Origin: Falsihalocynthiibacter arcticus
GTDB lineage: Bacteria > Pseudomonadota > Alphaproteobacteria > Rhodobacterales > Rhodobacteraceae
Reading direction: 5' to 3'
Length of the DNA: 64,000 nucleotides
Assembly (NCBI RefSeq): GCF_000812665.2
Contig: NZ_CP014327.1
Span: forward strand, 3,191,501 to 3,255,500
This document shows, in pieces, positions 1 through 9,407 of this stretch (position 1 is its first letter; every line of letters begins with the position of its first letter). The notes under the pieces were generated by a model that was given only the letters and a program-made list of their open reading frames with translations, was not told the origin of the DNA and searched no databases. Both the position numbers and the translations under genes were made by a program.

Positions 1-682
1 ATCCGACATAGTCGATCCCTGCTTGTTCGGCGTGACTGGCGATTAAATCATTTGCGGCTTTGAGTTCTGCGCGGCCTTTGTGTTCTTCGGTTCCCACGTT
101 CAGCAGGCCAATGCGCGGGCGGGCAATACCCAGCCCATTGCGCGCATAAGAAGCGCCCATCATGGCATATTGCAGTAAATCTTGCTCATCGGCGCGAATA
201 TCGGCACCCACATCAAGCATGACATTAAAGCCGCTTTTGCTGAGCGAGGGCCAAAGACAGGCGATGGCTGGACGGTTCACACCCGGCAATTTGCGCAGAC
301 GGATCATTGAAATAGCCATCAATGCGCCCGTGTTGCCACAAGAAACCGCCACCGTCGCTTCGCCATTACGGACGGCTTCGATGGTTGACCACATGGAAGT
401 ATCCTTACCGTTGCGCAAAACTTGGCTCGGTTTAGCATCCATGGTGACAACGCCTAGACAGTCGCGAATTTCGCAGACTGATTCGAGGCGGCGCTTTTTG
501 ATAAGCTTTTTGAGGACCTCGGCGTCACCGTGAACAATGAAACCAATTGCCGGATTTTTTGATGCAGAAAGGCCAATACCGGCGACAACTGCCGCCGGTC
601 CACGATCGCCACCCATGGCGTCAACCGAAATTATGGTGCGCGAAGCCCCCGAAGTCTGCAGATCTTTTGTGTTGATCGTCAT
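1..682 (-). CDS. plsX: Phosphate acyltransferase PlsX (partial, C-terminus beyond left edge)
   Basis: Makes acyl-phosphate from acyl-ACP, the first step of the PlsX/PlsY route of phospholipid synthesis at the membrane. Read from an ATG at 680-682, the protein begins with a short lead and then ISVDAMGGDRGPAAVVAGI, the PlsX N-terminal signature. Further on comes LLNVGTEEHKGRAEL, the conserved motif of the family's central region. About 227 residues are present and the frame is open to the window edge; full-length PlsX is usually about 340-370. It follows rpmF by 25 bases on the same strand, the usual yceD-rpmF-plsX order, so an operon is likely. Recognition is from conserved motifs and context. 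Confidence 0.96.
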   Translation of the reverse strand, partial: MTINTKDLQTSGASRTIISVDAMGGDRGPAAVVAGIGLSASKNPAIGFIVHGDAEVLKKLIKKRRLESVCEIRDCLGVVTMDAKPSQVLRNGKDTSMWSTIEAVRNGEATVAVSCGNTGALMAISMIRLRKLPGVNRPAIACLWPSLSKSGFNVMLDVGADIRADEQDLLQYAMMGASYARNGLGIARPRIGLLNVGTEEHKGRAELKAANDLIASHAEQAGIDYVG

Positions 683-707
683 GCTCAGGAGCCAGCGAAA
701 CCGCCGC

Positions 708-914
708 TTAAGCTGCGTCTTCGTCGAAATCGACGTCGGCAGCTACAGCGATGATTTCACGATCGGCATAGTGACCACACGCGCCACAAACATGGTGCGG
801 ACGTTTCAGTTCGCCACAGTTGTTGCACTCATTCGGATTCTCTGCAGTCAGAGAATCGTGGGATTGGCGCATGCCGCGACGGGACTTTGTAATCTTACTC
901 TTAGGGACAGCCAT
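708..914 (-). CDS. rpmF: 50S ribosomal protein L32
   Basis: Small zinc-ribbon protein of the large ribosomal subunit, 68 residues. The start [20 protein letters not shown] is typical, and the ribbon is formed by [18 protein letters not shown], which gives two CxxC pairs at about residues 31-34 and 44-47. The acidic tail ending DVDFDEDAA is common in alphaproteobacterial L32. It lies between the DUF177 gene upstream and plsX downstream on the same strand. Confidence 0.97.
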   Translation of the reverse strand: MAVPKSKITKSRRGMRQSHDSLTAENPNECNNCGELKRPHHVCGACGHYADREIIAVAADVDFDEDAA

Positions 915-1125
915 GTCTCAAAACCTTGGTCAATTCGGGGGAGAAGCAGGTGCTAAACCCCAGTGTTTGTTATCTTCACGAGCTACATACCCGAGCTTGT
1001 CGCTCATGTCCAACCGTCTCGTAAATGAGGCCGGGAACATACTGCGTTTCCACTAGGGTGCAAGCAAATTCTTTCTTGGTGCGCGAATCGCGAAGAGCCT
1101 TCGCAAATTTTTACACTGTCGCTCG

Positions 1126-1719
1126 TTATTTCTTATCGGGCTTGTCACCCGTTTTTAAAAGATTTGCAAGCCCTGCAAACGGTCTTGCGTCTTCATCTTG
1201 CATTGGTGTGGTTCCTGGGGCGGTAAATTGGGCCGATTCAAGCTCCGCACCGTCGGCCCGCGGATAGAGCGGAACTGCCAAAGCCAAGGCTTCGAGCATG
1301 ATCTCCCCCAAATCGATTACCCCTTGGAGGGGCTCGCGGGTTTCGTCGGTGTGCATTTCAATTTCGCCGTCTTCATTCGGCTCGCCCTCAAAAACCGAGT
1401 GGTCGGCAATAAACACGCGTTGCACGGGCACGTCGACCCGCGTGTTCACGGGCACAAGGGTCACCACGCAATTCTGGGTGACGGTCGCGCCGAGCTTGGC
1501 CACAAGGGCCCAGTCGGTCTTGCCGCGCGCCGAAAGCTTGCCTTCAAAGCGCATTTTCTTGAGGGTCAGTACATCAATATCCGCTGCAATCGCCTTCAGA
1601 ACAGCCGCACTGGGAATAATCGAAAACTTCGTTTCGGTGCGTTGAGCCAAGTCCGCGACGCGCATAGGGTGTGCCCAAGGTGCGAGAGCGGGCGATTGGG
1701 GCGTTGGGTCATTGGTCAT
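1126..1719 (-). CDS. DUF177 (YceD) family protein
   Basis: Member of the YceD/DUF177 family, which sits with rpmF and plsX across many bacteria and has been linked to 23S rRNA or ribosome assembly. The start is placed at the ATG at 1717-1719 because GGAAG lies eight bases before it; longer in-frame starts lack such a site. That gives 197 residues. The central segment has the family's conserved cysteine in VTQNCVVTLVPV followed by VDVPVQRVFIAD, then an acidic stretch and the typical IDLGEIMLEALALAVPLYPR. The 211 bases down to rpmF hold no gene. The function is inferred from family and neighbourhood only. Confidence 0.9.
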   Translation of the reverse strand: MTNDPTPQSPALAPWAHPMRVADLAQRTETKFSIIPSAAVLKAIAADIDVLTLKKMRFEGKLSARGKTDWALVAKLGATVTQNCVVTLVPVNTRVDVPVQRVFIADHSVFEGEPNEDGEIEMHTDETREPLQGVIDLGEIMLEALALAVPLYPRADGAELESAQFTAPGTTPMQDEDARPFAGLANLLKTGDKPDKK

Positions 1720-1803
1720 GTTCGGAGCTTCCATTGTTGATAACATTTGCATCCTTCTGTATGTCGGATAAAAGCCAAGGACCAAGATATCAAGAGGGTG
1801 GTA

Positions 1804-2274
1804 ATGCAAATTAATACAGGCCTAGGCAAGAAAACGGCGAAATTGGCGTGTTTCGTTGCGCTCGTTTTCACAATTACGGCCTGCACTGCGGTGATCCGAA
1901 AACACGGGTATATTCCAACCGACGAGGAGCTCGACAGCGTTATTGTGGGCGTGGATACCGTCGAAACGCTCGAGTCCACGGTCGGGTCGCCTTCTGGGCG
2001 TGGGATTTTGAAGGACGGTGATTGGTTCTACGTTGAGTCCCTCTGGAAAAACTATGGGTATCGCGAGCCAAAAGAGATCGACCGCCAAGTTGTTGCCATT
2101 CGGTTTGACGACAAGGGGGTTGTTTCCAATGTCGAGCGCTTTGGCATCGAAGATGGTCAAGTCGTGGCCTTGTCGCGCCGCGTCACCGATTCTGGCATCT
2201 CGGGTGTCGGGTTCTTGGCGCAAATGTTCGGCAGCTTTGGCAACCTAACTGGCAGTGCGCTGACCGGAAATTAA
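1804..2274 (+). CDS. bamE: Outer membrane assembly lipoprotein BamE (SmpA/OmlA)
   Basis: Lipoprotein subunit of the Bam complex that folds beta-barrel proteins into the outer membrane. I start it at the ATG at 1804 (156 residues), preceded by AGAGGGTGG. From there the product has a basic start, a hydrophobic signal core FVALVFTITAC and a lipobox cysteine (TITAC). The SmpA/OmlA domain follows: RKHGYIPTDEELDSVIVG, VETLESTVGSPSGRG, and a WFYVES...YREPKEIDRQVVAIRFD segment. A longer in-frame start at 1747 would bury the signal peptide. It is divergent from the DUF177 gene and convergent with msrB. Confidence 0.93.
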   Translation: MQINTGLGKKTAKLACFVALVFTITACTAVIRKHGYIPTDEELDSVIVGVDTVETLESTVGSPSGRGILKDGDWFYVESLWKNYGYREPKEIDRQVVAIRFDDKGVVSNVERFGIEDGQVVALSRRVTDSGISGVGFLAQMFGSFGNLTGSALTGN

Positions 2275-2284
2275 TAACGTTCAA

Positions 2285-2313
2285 GCCGGACCGACAGGTT
2301 CAGTCGGTCCGGC
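2285..2313. terminator. Stem-loop between convergent bamE and msrB
   Basis: Perfect 11-bp inverted repeat GCCGGACCGAC / GTCGGTCCGGC around a 7-base loop, lying between the stop codons of two convergent genes. There is no strong T-run on either side, so a bidirectional terminator is inferred from the hairpin and its position. Confidence 0.7.
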
Positions 2314-2321
2314 CCTTGCCC

Positions 2322-2711
2322 TTAATCCGCTTCAAACCTAAGCGCGACCCCATTCAAGCAATACCGCAATCCCGTGGGTTTTGGCCCGTCGGGAAACACG
2401 TGCCCCAAATGGGCCGCGCAGGAGTCACAATGAACTTCTGTGCGACGCATAAATAATTTGCGATCTTCAGTTTCGCCCACGGGCGCGCCTTCAATTGGGG
2501 CGAAAAAGCTGGGCCAGCCTGTGCCGGATTCAAACTTGGTGTCCTGATCGAACAGGACAGAATCACAACAGACACAGCGGAATACGCCCGCGTCTTTGGG
2601 GAAGTTGTCGTGGCTGCCCGCGCGTTCTGTCCCATGTTTGCGAGTCACCTTATAAGCTTCATCGCTCAGGATTGCGCGCCACTCCGCGTCCGTTTTTTCA
2701 ATTGTAGCCAC
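2322..2711 (-). CDS. msrB: Peptide-methionine (R)-S-oxide reductase MsrB
   Basis: Repairs methionine-R-sulfoxide in oxidised proteins using thioredoxin. The product has 129 residues. Visible are the two structural zinc CxxC pairs (CVCC and CDSC), the substrate-pocket segments FESGTGWPSFFAPI and HLGHVFPDGPKPTGLRYC, and the catalytic cysteine in RYCLNGVALRF near residue 118. Length and motif order match stand-alone MsrB. It is a single gene on the minus strand convergent with bamE. Confidence 0.97.
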   Translation of the reverse strand: MATIEKTDAEWRAILSDEAYKVTRKHGTERAGSHDNFPKDAGVFRCVCCDSVLFDQDTKFESGTGWPSFFAPIEGAPVGETEDRKLFMRRTEVHCDSCAAHLGHVFPDGPKPTGLRYCLNGVALRFEAD

Positions 2712-2818
2712 TTGACCCTCCGTAATTAATTTCCTGTCACGTCTTTTTCGTAAAGCAGTGGTATACCATATGGAAAGGGGGGCTCGTTATTTTAAGGGGC
2801 GCAATCGACAGGGGTGCT

Positions 2819-3553
2819 ATGTTTCATCTTCACCGCGGAAAATATCGGGCGCGTTTGGCCGAGACTTCGGAGGATGTCGCCTTGGCACAGGCGCTGCGGT
2901 ATCGGGCGTTTTTTGGCCCAGATACAGGGTCGGACGCGGATGATTACGATCAACGTTGCTCGCATGTTTTGATCGAGGATGTGGCCTCAGATGCGCTGGT
3001 TTGCTGTTTTCGCATGCTTGATATGCCCAATGGGGCCGACATCGACACCAGCTATTCGGCGCAATATTACGAGCTTTCGGGCCTGCGTGATTTCGGTGGT
3101 CCCATGGTCGAGATGGGGCGGTTTTGTGTCGATCCTAACTTAAGCGACCCCGATATTTTACGCGTAGCGTGGGGCGCGATGACCCAATATGTTGACGCGC
3201 GCGGCGTGGAATTGCTGTTTGGGTGCTCGTCTTTTAAGGGGGTCGAAGCGGCGACCTATGCAGATGCTTTTGCCTTGCTCAAAGCTCGCCACCTTGCGCC
3301 AAAACGTTGGTTGCCGAAAATAAAAGCGCCGACGGTGTTTAAGTTTGCCCAACGATTGCGGCGCAAACCCAATGCGAAAAACGCGATGCGGGTCATGCCG
3401 CCGTTGCTCAAAACCTATCTGATGATGGGGGGCTGGGTGTCGGATCATGCGGTGGTGGATCGTCAAATGAACACGCTGCATGTTTTTACCGGCATTGAAA
3501 TCGGTGCAATCCCACCGGCGCGAAAACGACTACTTCGCGCGGTCATCGGCTAA
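2819..3553 (+). CDS. OlsB-like GNAT N-acyltransferase (ornithine lipid synthesis type)
   Basis: 244-residue member of the acetyltransferase/hemolysin-like family that includes L-ornithine N-alpha-acyltransferase OlsB, which makes lyso-ornithine lipid from ornithine and acyl-ACP. Motifs typical of the family are the start GKYRARLAETSEDVALAQAL with RYRAFFGP, the GGPMVEMGRFCVDP core, LLFGCSSFKGVEA, and MPPLLKTYLMMGGWVSDHAV near the C-terminus. No olsA partner is adjacent: uup follows 39 bases on. The substrate is therefore inferred, and another acyl acceptor is possible. Confidence 0.8.
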   Translation: MFHLHRGKYRARLAETSEDVALAQALRYRAFFGPDTGSDADDYDQRCSHVLIEDVASDALVCCFRMLDMPNGADIDTSYSAQYYELSGLRDFGGPMVEMGRFCVDPNLSDPDILRVAWGAMTQYVDARGVELLFGCSSFKGVEAATYADAFALLKARHLAPKRWLPKIKAPTVFKFAQRLRRKPNAKNAMRVMPPLLKTYLMMGGWVSDHAVVDRQMNTLHVFTGIEIGAIPPARKRLLRAVIG

Positions 3554-3592
3554 GTGCTTGACGTTTGCGCGGTAGGCGTTTAGCGCACTCTG

Positions 3593-5413
3593 ATGGCACG
3601 TATACCTCTTCTTCAGCTCACGGATATTTCGCTCGGATTCGGCGGAGATCCCTTGTTTTCAGACCTTAGTTTGGTGGTGCAACCCGCCGACCGTGTGGCC
3701 CTTGTTGGCCGCAACGGATCGGGCAAATCAACCTTGATGAAGGTGATGGCAGGGTTGATCGAACCCGATAATGGCGCGCGCATCGTGTCGCCCGGCGTAC
3801 GCGTCGGCTATATGGAGCAGGACCCCGATTTAAGCGGGTTCGAAACGCTCGGCGATTTTGCTTCCAGTGAGCTTGACCCTATCGAATCCTATAAGGTCGA
3901 TATGGTCGCCGAAGGCCTTAAATTTAAGCCGGAAACCCTAATTTCTGCGGCTTCTGGTGGCGAGAAACGTCGCGCTGCTCTCGCGAAATTGCTGGCCGAA
4001 GAGCCGCAACTTATGCTGCTCGACGAGCCGACAAACCACCTCGATATCGAAGCCATTGCGTGGCTCGAAGATCAATTACGTTCCACCCGCGCGGGCTTCA
4101 TTCTGATCTCGCACGACCGTGCCTTCCTCAATGCCCTGACCCGCGCGACCCTCTGGGTGGACCGTGGCAAAGTGCGTCGTCTGGAAGAAGGATTCGAAGC
4201 TTTTGAAGGCTGGCGTGATAAAACGTGGGAAGACGAAGACTCGCAGCGCCACAAATTAAATCGTCTGATTAAATCCGAGGCCAAATGGGCCGTTGAAGGT
4301 ATTTCGGCGCGGCGCACGCGTAACCAAGGCCGTCTTCGTGCTTTAGGGGACCTTAAAGAACAACGTTCCGGACAAGTTAAACGTCAAGGTGCCGCTGCGA
4401 TGGCCTTTGATGCCAGTCCGCAATCAGGCCGCAAGGTGATCGAAGCCGAAAACCTGACGATGCGCTATGATGACAAACAGATTCTCAGCGATTTCTCGAT
4501 CAAAATTGCCCGCGGAGATCGCGTGGCTTTTGTGGGACCGAACGGCGTTGGCAAAACCACGTTACTCAAAATCCTGATTGGCGACATTGAGGCCGATAGC
4601 GGTACCGTGAAACGCGGCACCAAGCTTCAAACCGTTGTTTTTGACCAAAATCGGTCGCAACTTGATCCGAATATGACCCTTTGGGACAGCCTGACAGGCG
4701 ATCCCGATATGCGCGTTTCAGGCAAAGCCGACCAAGTCAGTGTGCGCGGCGTACCGCGTCATGTTATCGGTTATCTCAAGGATTTCCTCTTCGACGAAAC
4801 CCGCGCTCGCGCGCCTGTGTCCTCCCTTTCGGGTGGCGAGAAGGCGCGTCTTTTGCTAGCGAAAATCATGGCGCGTGAAAGCAACCTTCTGGTGCTCGAC
4901 GAGCCAACCAATGACCTCGACGTCGAAACCCTCGACTTGCTGCAAGATTTGATCGGCGAATACGACGGCACCGTGCTTTTGGTGAGCCACGACCGTGATT
5001 TTCTGGACCGCGTGACCCAAACTACCATCGCCATGGAAGGCAACGGTAACGCCGTCGCCTATGCTGGCGGATGGAGCGATTATCGCGCCCAGCGTCAAGA
5101 AGAGGCAAAGGCAGCACCCGTCGCAAAATCTTCGGGATCGGGTGGGTCGAAAAACGCCTCTACGAGCAAGTCAGCCGCAAAATCCAACGGCTTGTCCTTT
5201 GTGGAGCAACACCGTTTGGAAGCGCTTCCAAAAGAAATTGCGCGCTTTGAGGCCGAGATCACCAAACTCGAAGAGTTTCTAGCCGCGCCAGATTTGTTTA
5301 CTGATGAGCCGGTGAAATTCCAAAAAGGCACAGACGCGCTTTTGGAGCGTCACGATGCTTTGGCCAAGGCTGAAGAAGAGTGGATGAAACTTGCGGAACG
5401 GGCCGAGGCTTAG
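3593..5413 (+). CDS. uup: ABC-F ATPase, Uup type
   Basis: Soluble protein of 606 residues with two ABC ATPase domains and no membrane part, the ABC-F layout. Domain 1 has Walker A GRNGSGKST (about residue 39), signature SGGEKRRAALAKLL and Walker B LMLLDEPTNHLD. Domain 2 has Walker A GPNGVGKTT (about residue 317), SSLSGGEKARLLLAK and LLVLDEPTNDLD. The linker between them is charged and the C-terminus, after a Ser/Ala-rich link, ends in a coiled-coil-like FVEQHRLEALPKEIARFEAE, as in Uup. The family acts at the ribosome or on branched DNA; the exact role here is not shown. Confidence 0.93.
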   Translation: MARIPLLQLTDISLGFGGDPLFSDLSLVVQPADRVALVGRNGSGKSTLMKVMAGLIEPDNGARIVSPGVRVGYMEQDPDLSGFETLGDFASSELDPIESYKVDMVAEGLKFKPETLISAASGGEKRRAALAKLLAEEPQLMLLDEPTNHLDIEAIAWLEDQLRSTRAGFILISHDRAFLNALTRATLWVDRGKVRRLEEGFEAFEGWRDKTWEDEDSQRHKLNRLIKSEAKWAVEGISARRTRNQGRLRALGDLKEQRSGQVKRQGAAAMAFDASPQSGRKVIEAENLTMRYDDKQILSDFSIKIARGDRVAFVGPNGVGKTTLLKILIGDIEADSGTVKRGTKLQTVVFDQNRSQLDPNMTLWDSLTGDPDMRVSGKADQVSVRGVPRHVIGYLKDFLFDETRARAPVSSLSGGEKARLLLAKIMARESNLLVLDEPTNDLDVETLDLLQDLIGEYDGTVLLVSHDRDFLDRVTQTTIAMEGNGNAVAYAGGWSDYRAQRQEEAKAAPVAKSSGSGGSKNASTSKSAAKSNGLSFVEQHRLEALPKEIARFEAEITKLEEFLAAPDLFTDEPVKFQKGTDALLERHDALAKAEEEWMKLAERAEA

Positions 5414-5436
5414 GCCCGCTCTGCAACGTTAAGCGC

Positions 5437-6192
5437 CTAGGCCATGCGCAGGCCACCGTCCAGACGGATTACTTCCGCGTTCAAATACGGGTGTGATATG
5501 ATGAATTCTACGAGGCGGGCAAAGTCGTGCGCTGTGCCCAATCGCTTGGGATGCACGACGTCTTTTGACAGGCCTGCGATGATCTCCTCGCCAAGACTTT
5601 CGAGCATCGGGGTCATGAATATGCCCGGCGCGATGGCCATAACACGGATGCCCGTTCGGCCCAAATCCCGCGCCATCGGCAATGAAAGCCCAGCAATTCC
5701 CGCTTTTGACGCCGCATAGGCCGCTTGGCCGCGTTGCCCGTCAAAGGCAGCAACCGAAGCCGTATTGATGATCACGCCACGTTCATTATCGGCGTTCGGG
5801 TCGTTGTCAGCCATGGCTTGGGCGGCTAAACGCGCCACGTTGAAAGTGCCCACTAGATTGATGTCGATGGTGCGCTGAAAATCCGCGAGCGGGAAGGGGC
5901 CGTTTTTTCCCAACGTGCTCGCGCCAGTAACGATTCCCGCGCAATTCACACAAGCTGTGATGCCGCCCATCGTTGATTTGGCCTGCGCGATGGCTGCCAT
6001 TACGGATGCCTCGTCGGTCACGTCAACTTCGACGAATGTTGCACCGATTTCGGCAGCAACAATGGGGCCGCGTGTCGCGTCGCGGTCAAAAATCGTGACC
6101 TGTGCGCCCGAGGCCGCCAAGGCCCGTGCGCAGCCTTCGCCCAAGCCAGACGCGCCGCCGGTGATGATGGCTTTTGTCGTTGTGATGTCCAT
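5437..6192 (-). CDS. SDR-family dehydrogenase, 3-hydroxyacyl-CoA dehydrogenase (HSD10) like
   Basis: NAD(P)-dependent oxidoreductase of 251 residues. The start is the ATG at 6190-6192, which has GGGAGG upstream; the longer frame to 6228 is not needed. Rossmann motif GGASGLGEG is near residue 11. The catalytic set is Ser in INTASVAAF and YAASK, and the cofactor-side Asp is in VDVTDE. The [20 protein letters not shown] and [13 protein letters not shown] segments resemble the type II 3-hydroxyacyl-CoA dehydrogenases. It could act in fatty acid or branched-chain amino acid breakdown; substrate not determined. It is convergent with uup. Confidence 0.85.
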   Translation of the reverse strand: MDITTTKAIITGGASGLGEGCARALAASGAQVTIFDRDATRGPIVAAEIGATFVEVDVTDEASVMAAIAQAKSTMGGITACVNCAGIVTGASTLGKNGPFPLADFQRTIDINLVGTFNVARLAAQAMADNDPNADNERGVIINTASVAAFDGQRGQAAYAASKAGIAGLSLPMARDLGRTGIRVMAIAPGIFMTPMLESLGEEIIAGLSKDVVHPKRLGTAHDFARLVEFIISHPYLNAEVIRLDGGLRMA

Positions 6193-6257
6193 TGCGACCT
6201 CCCAGAAAATAATTGAACACTTGTTCAATAAAGGCCAAGGCGGGTTTAATCAAGCCT

Positions 6258-7145
6258 TTACCATTTACCTGAAGCACCGCCACCTGAACTGCTTCCGCCA
6301 CCGAAACTTGACCCACCCGAGCCTGAACTATTGTTGTCGTCTGTGTCAGAGACGCGTGGAGTTATGAATTGTGTGACATTAAAATAGCTGCAATTTGGGC
6401 AAGTGATGTTTGTTTCACGCAGCCCCGTATCGCTTGTTGTGGCAGATTGCAGGGTGGTTGTTTTCCTCACCATGCCTTTTTGCCCACATTGAGGGCAGGG
6501 TTTGCGTGCGAATTTAAAACCGGAAAGTTTGGGGCCAAGGACCGCCGCAACTACACTGCCACCAAAGAATATCGCCATGCCCCAAAAAATCAGATCCGCG
6601 ATGCCGTTCGGATTTTTCGGGCGCTCAGGGGATAATTCGCCGCCATTAAAAGGCAAGGCGATCAGCGAGATCATTTTGTCCGCACCATCCAAGACACGGT
6701 CGTCAAAATCCCCGTCCTTGAAAGCGGGGGTGATGTAGAATTGGATAATGTCCTCGGATATATCGTCGTATATAGGGGGGTAGCCGCTGCCCACTTCAAT
6801 GCGGAAGGTGCGGTCATTTTTGGAGATCACCAGCAAAAGGCCGTCGTTTCGTTCAGCTTTGCCAATGCCCCATTTGTTAAAAACCGTCGTGGCAAAATCC
6901 GCGATATCCGTCCGATCGCCATATGACGCCATGTCAGTGACGGTGAGGATGCTCATCTCGGTGCCGATGTCCTCCCTGAGGTAGTTGAGTTTGCGCCGCA
7001 GGGTCTCTTGGATTTCGGGCGAAAGCATGTCGGCGTAATCATTGACATAGAGGTTTTCATATTCGGGAAGGGTTTGGGCTTGGCTGGGGAGGGAGACAGC
7101 AAGGAGGCCGAGGGCAACGACCAAAGCGTCTAGAAAACGGGTCAT
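6258..7145 (-). CDS. TPM-domain (YgcG-like) membrane protein with zinc ribbon
   Basis: 295 residues with a cleavable signal peptide (to about SQAQ, residue 24) and an extracytoplasmic TPM domain (VNDYADMLSP ... GIGKAERNDGLLLVIS ... IEVGSGY). One transmembrane helix follows near residues 183-205 (LIFWGMAIFFGGSVVAAVLG), then a cytoplasmic zinc ribbon with CPQC and CPNC pairs. The C-terminus is a Ser/Gly run (GSGGSSFGGGSSSGGGASG) of the kind seen in this family. TPM proteins are linked to photosystem repair in plants; the bacterial role is not known. It stands alone between an SDR gene and a decarboxylase. Confidence 0.88.
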   Translation of the reverse strand: MTRFLDALVVALGLLAVSLPSQAQTLPEYENLYVNDYADMLSPEIQETLRRKLNYLREDIGTEMSILTVTDMASYGDRTDIADFATTVFNKWGIGKAERNDGLLLVISKNDRTFRIEVGSGYPPIYDDISEDIIQFYITPAFKDGDFDDRVLDGADKMISLIALPFNGGELSPERPKNPNGIADLIFWGMAIFFGGSVVAAVLGPKLSGFKFARKPCPQCGQKGMVRKTTTLQSATTSDTGLRETNITCPNCSYFNVTQFITPRVSDTDDNNSSGSGGSSFGGGSSSGGGASGKW

Positions 7146-7196
7146 TTCAGCTCCAAAAATCCTTTGAGACAGAGTTTAGACCCGTTTTTGTTAAAA

Positions 7197-8579
7197 TCAA
7201 GCAATGAGATCACGGATGACGGTGGGGATCATCATCACGTCGTCGCGCGTGCAGTCGAATTGCCCGACTTGGACACGGATTACAAAGCGCTCGTCGTGGG
7301 TGGTTTGGGTCAAATAAATCCGCCCGTCCGCGTTGATGCGTTCGAGTAAGGCGGCTGTTTCGACGTCATCGATATAGGAAAAGGTGAAAAGGGACAGCCG
7401 CGGCGAGGTTGTGAGGAGGCAACCGGGGATCAACGCGATCGCGTCGCGGGCCTCAAGCGACCATGCGACGTGGTTTCGGATGCGTTCGCGCAAGCCATCT
7501 AAGCCATAGGCCCGTAGGGTAAACCAGATTTTGAGTGCGCGGAAACGGCGGCCCAAGGGGACCGTCCATTCGTTGTAATTAACGATTTCGTCTTGGCCTT
7601 GGGTGTTGAGATAGGCGGGGCGCAGGCCGAGTGTGCGGATTTGCTCACTTGGGTCGGGCATGAACTGGATGGCGCAATCGAATTGGACCCCGAGCCATTT
7701 GTGTGGGTTGAATACGATGGAATCCGCGCCTTCAATCCCCTCCCAAAGGGGGCGGAATTCCTCGCAGATCATCGCACTTCCGGCCCATGCGGCGTCCACA
7801 TGTACGAAGAGGTTGTGGGCTTTGGCGACTTTGATACAGGCATCAATCGGATCACAAGCACCAATGGATGTGCCGCCTGTGCAGAGGACGACGCCCGCGG
7901 GGAGGTGGCCCGCCGCGATGTCTGCGCGAATGGCCGCGTCAAGCGCCGCGGGGTCCATGCCGTAATCAGAAGTTGTAGGGATTTTGACGAGGTTGTTTTG
8001 GCCGATGCCCGCCACCCGCACGGCCTTGTCAACGGAACTGTGGGTTTGGGCGGAGGCGTAAATGCGCAAGCGGGGTTGGCCGCTCAGGCCGTCGGTGAGG
8101 CCCGCCCAATCTAGCGCACGTTCGCGCATGGTGAGCACAGCCGATAGGGTTGTCGTGGTGGCGCTGTCGTGAATTGTGCCGGTGAACGTGTCGGGCAGGC
8201 CCATCGCATTGGCGAGCCAGCCGATCATCACGGCCTCGATTTCATTGGCGGCGGGGGCGGTTTGCCAGAGCATGGCTTGGCCCGCGATGGCGTTAGCGAG
8301 TTGCTCTGCAAGCATGGAAGCGGGTGAAGCATTGGCGGGGAAATAGGCAAAGAAACGCGGGTGTTGCCAGTGGGTTGTGTTGCTGGGCACGAGGCGTTCG
8401 AAATCCGCGAAAATTGTGCTCATATCCTCGGGTGCGTCGGGGGCCTTGGCGGGGAGTTGCGAGGCGATTGAGCCTGGTTTGATATTTGGGCGAACAGGGA
8501 CGTCGCGCAGACCCGCGTGATAGTCGCGCGCCCAATCGGCGGCGATTTTTGACCAATGGGCCAGATCATCGTGATTCAT
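7197..8579 (-). CDS. PLP-dependent group II decarboxylase (aromatic-L-amino-acid decarboxylase like)
   Basis: Fold type I PLP enzyme of 460 residues. The cofactor lysine is in SIVFNPHKWLGVQFDC. The Asp that binds the pyridine nitrogen is in VHVDAAWAGSAM. The N-terminal HWQHPRFFAYFPANASPASM and the GTIHDSATTTTLSAVL segment are typical of aromatic amino acid and tyrosine/DOPA decarboxylases. It would make an aryl or related amine plus CO2; the substrate cannot be told from sequence. The next gene on the same strand, upstream, is a PEP-mutase-family lyase 24 bases away, so cotranscription is possible. Confidence 0.88.
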   Translation of the reverse strand: MNHDDLAHWSKIAADWARDYHAGLRDVPVRPNIKPGSIASQLPAKAPDAPEDMSTIFADFERLVPSNTTHWQHPRFFAYFPANASPASMLAEQLANAIAGQAMLWQTAPAANEIEAVMIGWLANAMGLPDTFTGTIHDSATTTTLSAVLTMRERALDWAGLTDGLSGQPRLRIYASAQTHSSVDKAVRVAGIGQNNLVKIPTTSDYGMDPAALDAAIRADIAAGHLPAGVVLCTGGTSIGACDPIDACIKVAKAHNLFVHVDAAWAGSAMICEEFRPLWEGIEGADSIVFNPHKWLGVQFDCAIQFMPDPSEQIRTLGLRPAYLNTQGQDEIVNYNEWTVPLGRRFRALKIWFTLRAYGLDGLRERIRNHVAWSLEARDAIALIPGCLLTTSPRLSLFTFSYIDDVETAALLERINADGRIYLTQTTHDERFVIRVQVGQFDCTRDDVMMIPTVIRDLIA

Positions 8580-8603
8580 ATAGTTTCTTTCGATTACAGC
8601 CGC

Positions 8604-9407
8604 TTAAACGAGGAGGTTGTCAATAATATCGCCTGAAATACCGTTGGCGAGGGGCGTGAAATCCCCATCCGTGAACATCGTGTTTGCAGCGTCGAATATC
8701 GCACGATGGGTGACGCGGGCAAGGGCAGATCCCAGCGAAATGCGGGCCACTCCGATGGCGGCAAACTCGCTTTTGCGCCGTTGGGCATAGGGGCCAGCGG
8801 CAAGAGCGTTGACGGGCAAATTAGTGGTGGCACAAATCGTCGCGAGGTCGTCCCATGAGGCGGGCATGGGGATATAGAGACCGTCGGCACCGGCGCCTTC
8901 AAACGCTTTGATGCGGTCGAGCGCTTCGGCGAGATCATAGACGCCATGCATGATCCCATCGGCGCGGGCCAAAAGGAAAAAGTCGTTTTTCAAGGCGCGG
9001 GCAGCAGAGGCGGCGGCTTTGATCCGTTCTGCCGAAAGGGCGAGGTCATAGGGCGCGTCGCTTGGTAGGGCGATATCCTCGATACAGACCCCCGCGAGGC
9101 CGATTTCCCCAGCGAGGCGGATGGTTTCGGCAACTTCGTCAGGGCTGTCACCAAAGCCGTTCTCAAAATCGCCCGATACGGGAATGTCGAGCGCGCGCAC
9201 GAGGTCTTGAGCGTGGGTGAGGGCCTCGTCACGGGTAACGCCGTCGGGCTTGCCAAGGGTGAAAGCTTGGGCCGCGGAGGAGGTGGCCACGGCCTGTGCG
9301 CCGAGATTCTGGAGCATTTTCGCGCTGCCGATATCCCATGCATTGGCAAGGATAAAGGGATTGCCGCGTTGATGAAGCGCGCGGAATTGTGTGCCGAGAT
9401 CTGTCAT
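8604..9407 (-). CDS. Isocitrate lyase / PEP mutase family protein
   Basis: 267-residue TIM-barrel protein of the ICL/PEPM superfamily. Start at ATG 9405-9407, with GAGGAGGA just upstream; the frame extends to 9446 but without a better site. Family marks are PFILANAWDIGSAKMLQNLG, TSSAAQAFTLGKPDG, the metal-site region SGDFENGFGD, and GVCIEDIAL. It resembles the group of short carboxy-PEP-mutase/oxaloacetate-hydrolase-like proteins without a proven single reaction. It sits 24 bases upstream of the decarboxylase gene. Confidence 0.85.
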   Translation of the reverse strand: MTDLGTQFRALHQRGNPFILANAWDIGSAKMLQNLGAQAVATSSAAQAFTLGKPDGVTRDEALTHAQDLVRALDIPVSGDFENGFGDSPDEVAETIRLAGEIGLAGVCIEDIALPSDAPYDLALSAERIKAAASAARALKNDFFLLARADGIMHGVYDLAEALDRIKAFEGAGADGLYIPMPASWDDLATICATTNLPVNALAAGPYAQRRKSEFAAIGVARISLGSALARVTHRAIFDAANTMFTDGDFTPLANGISGDIIDNLLV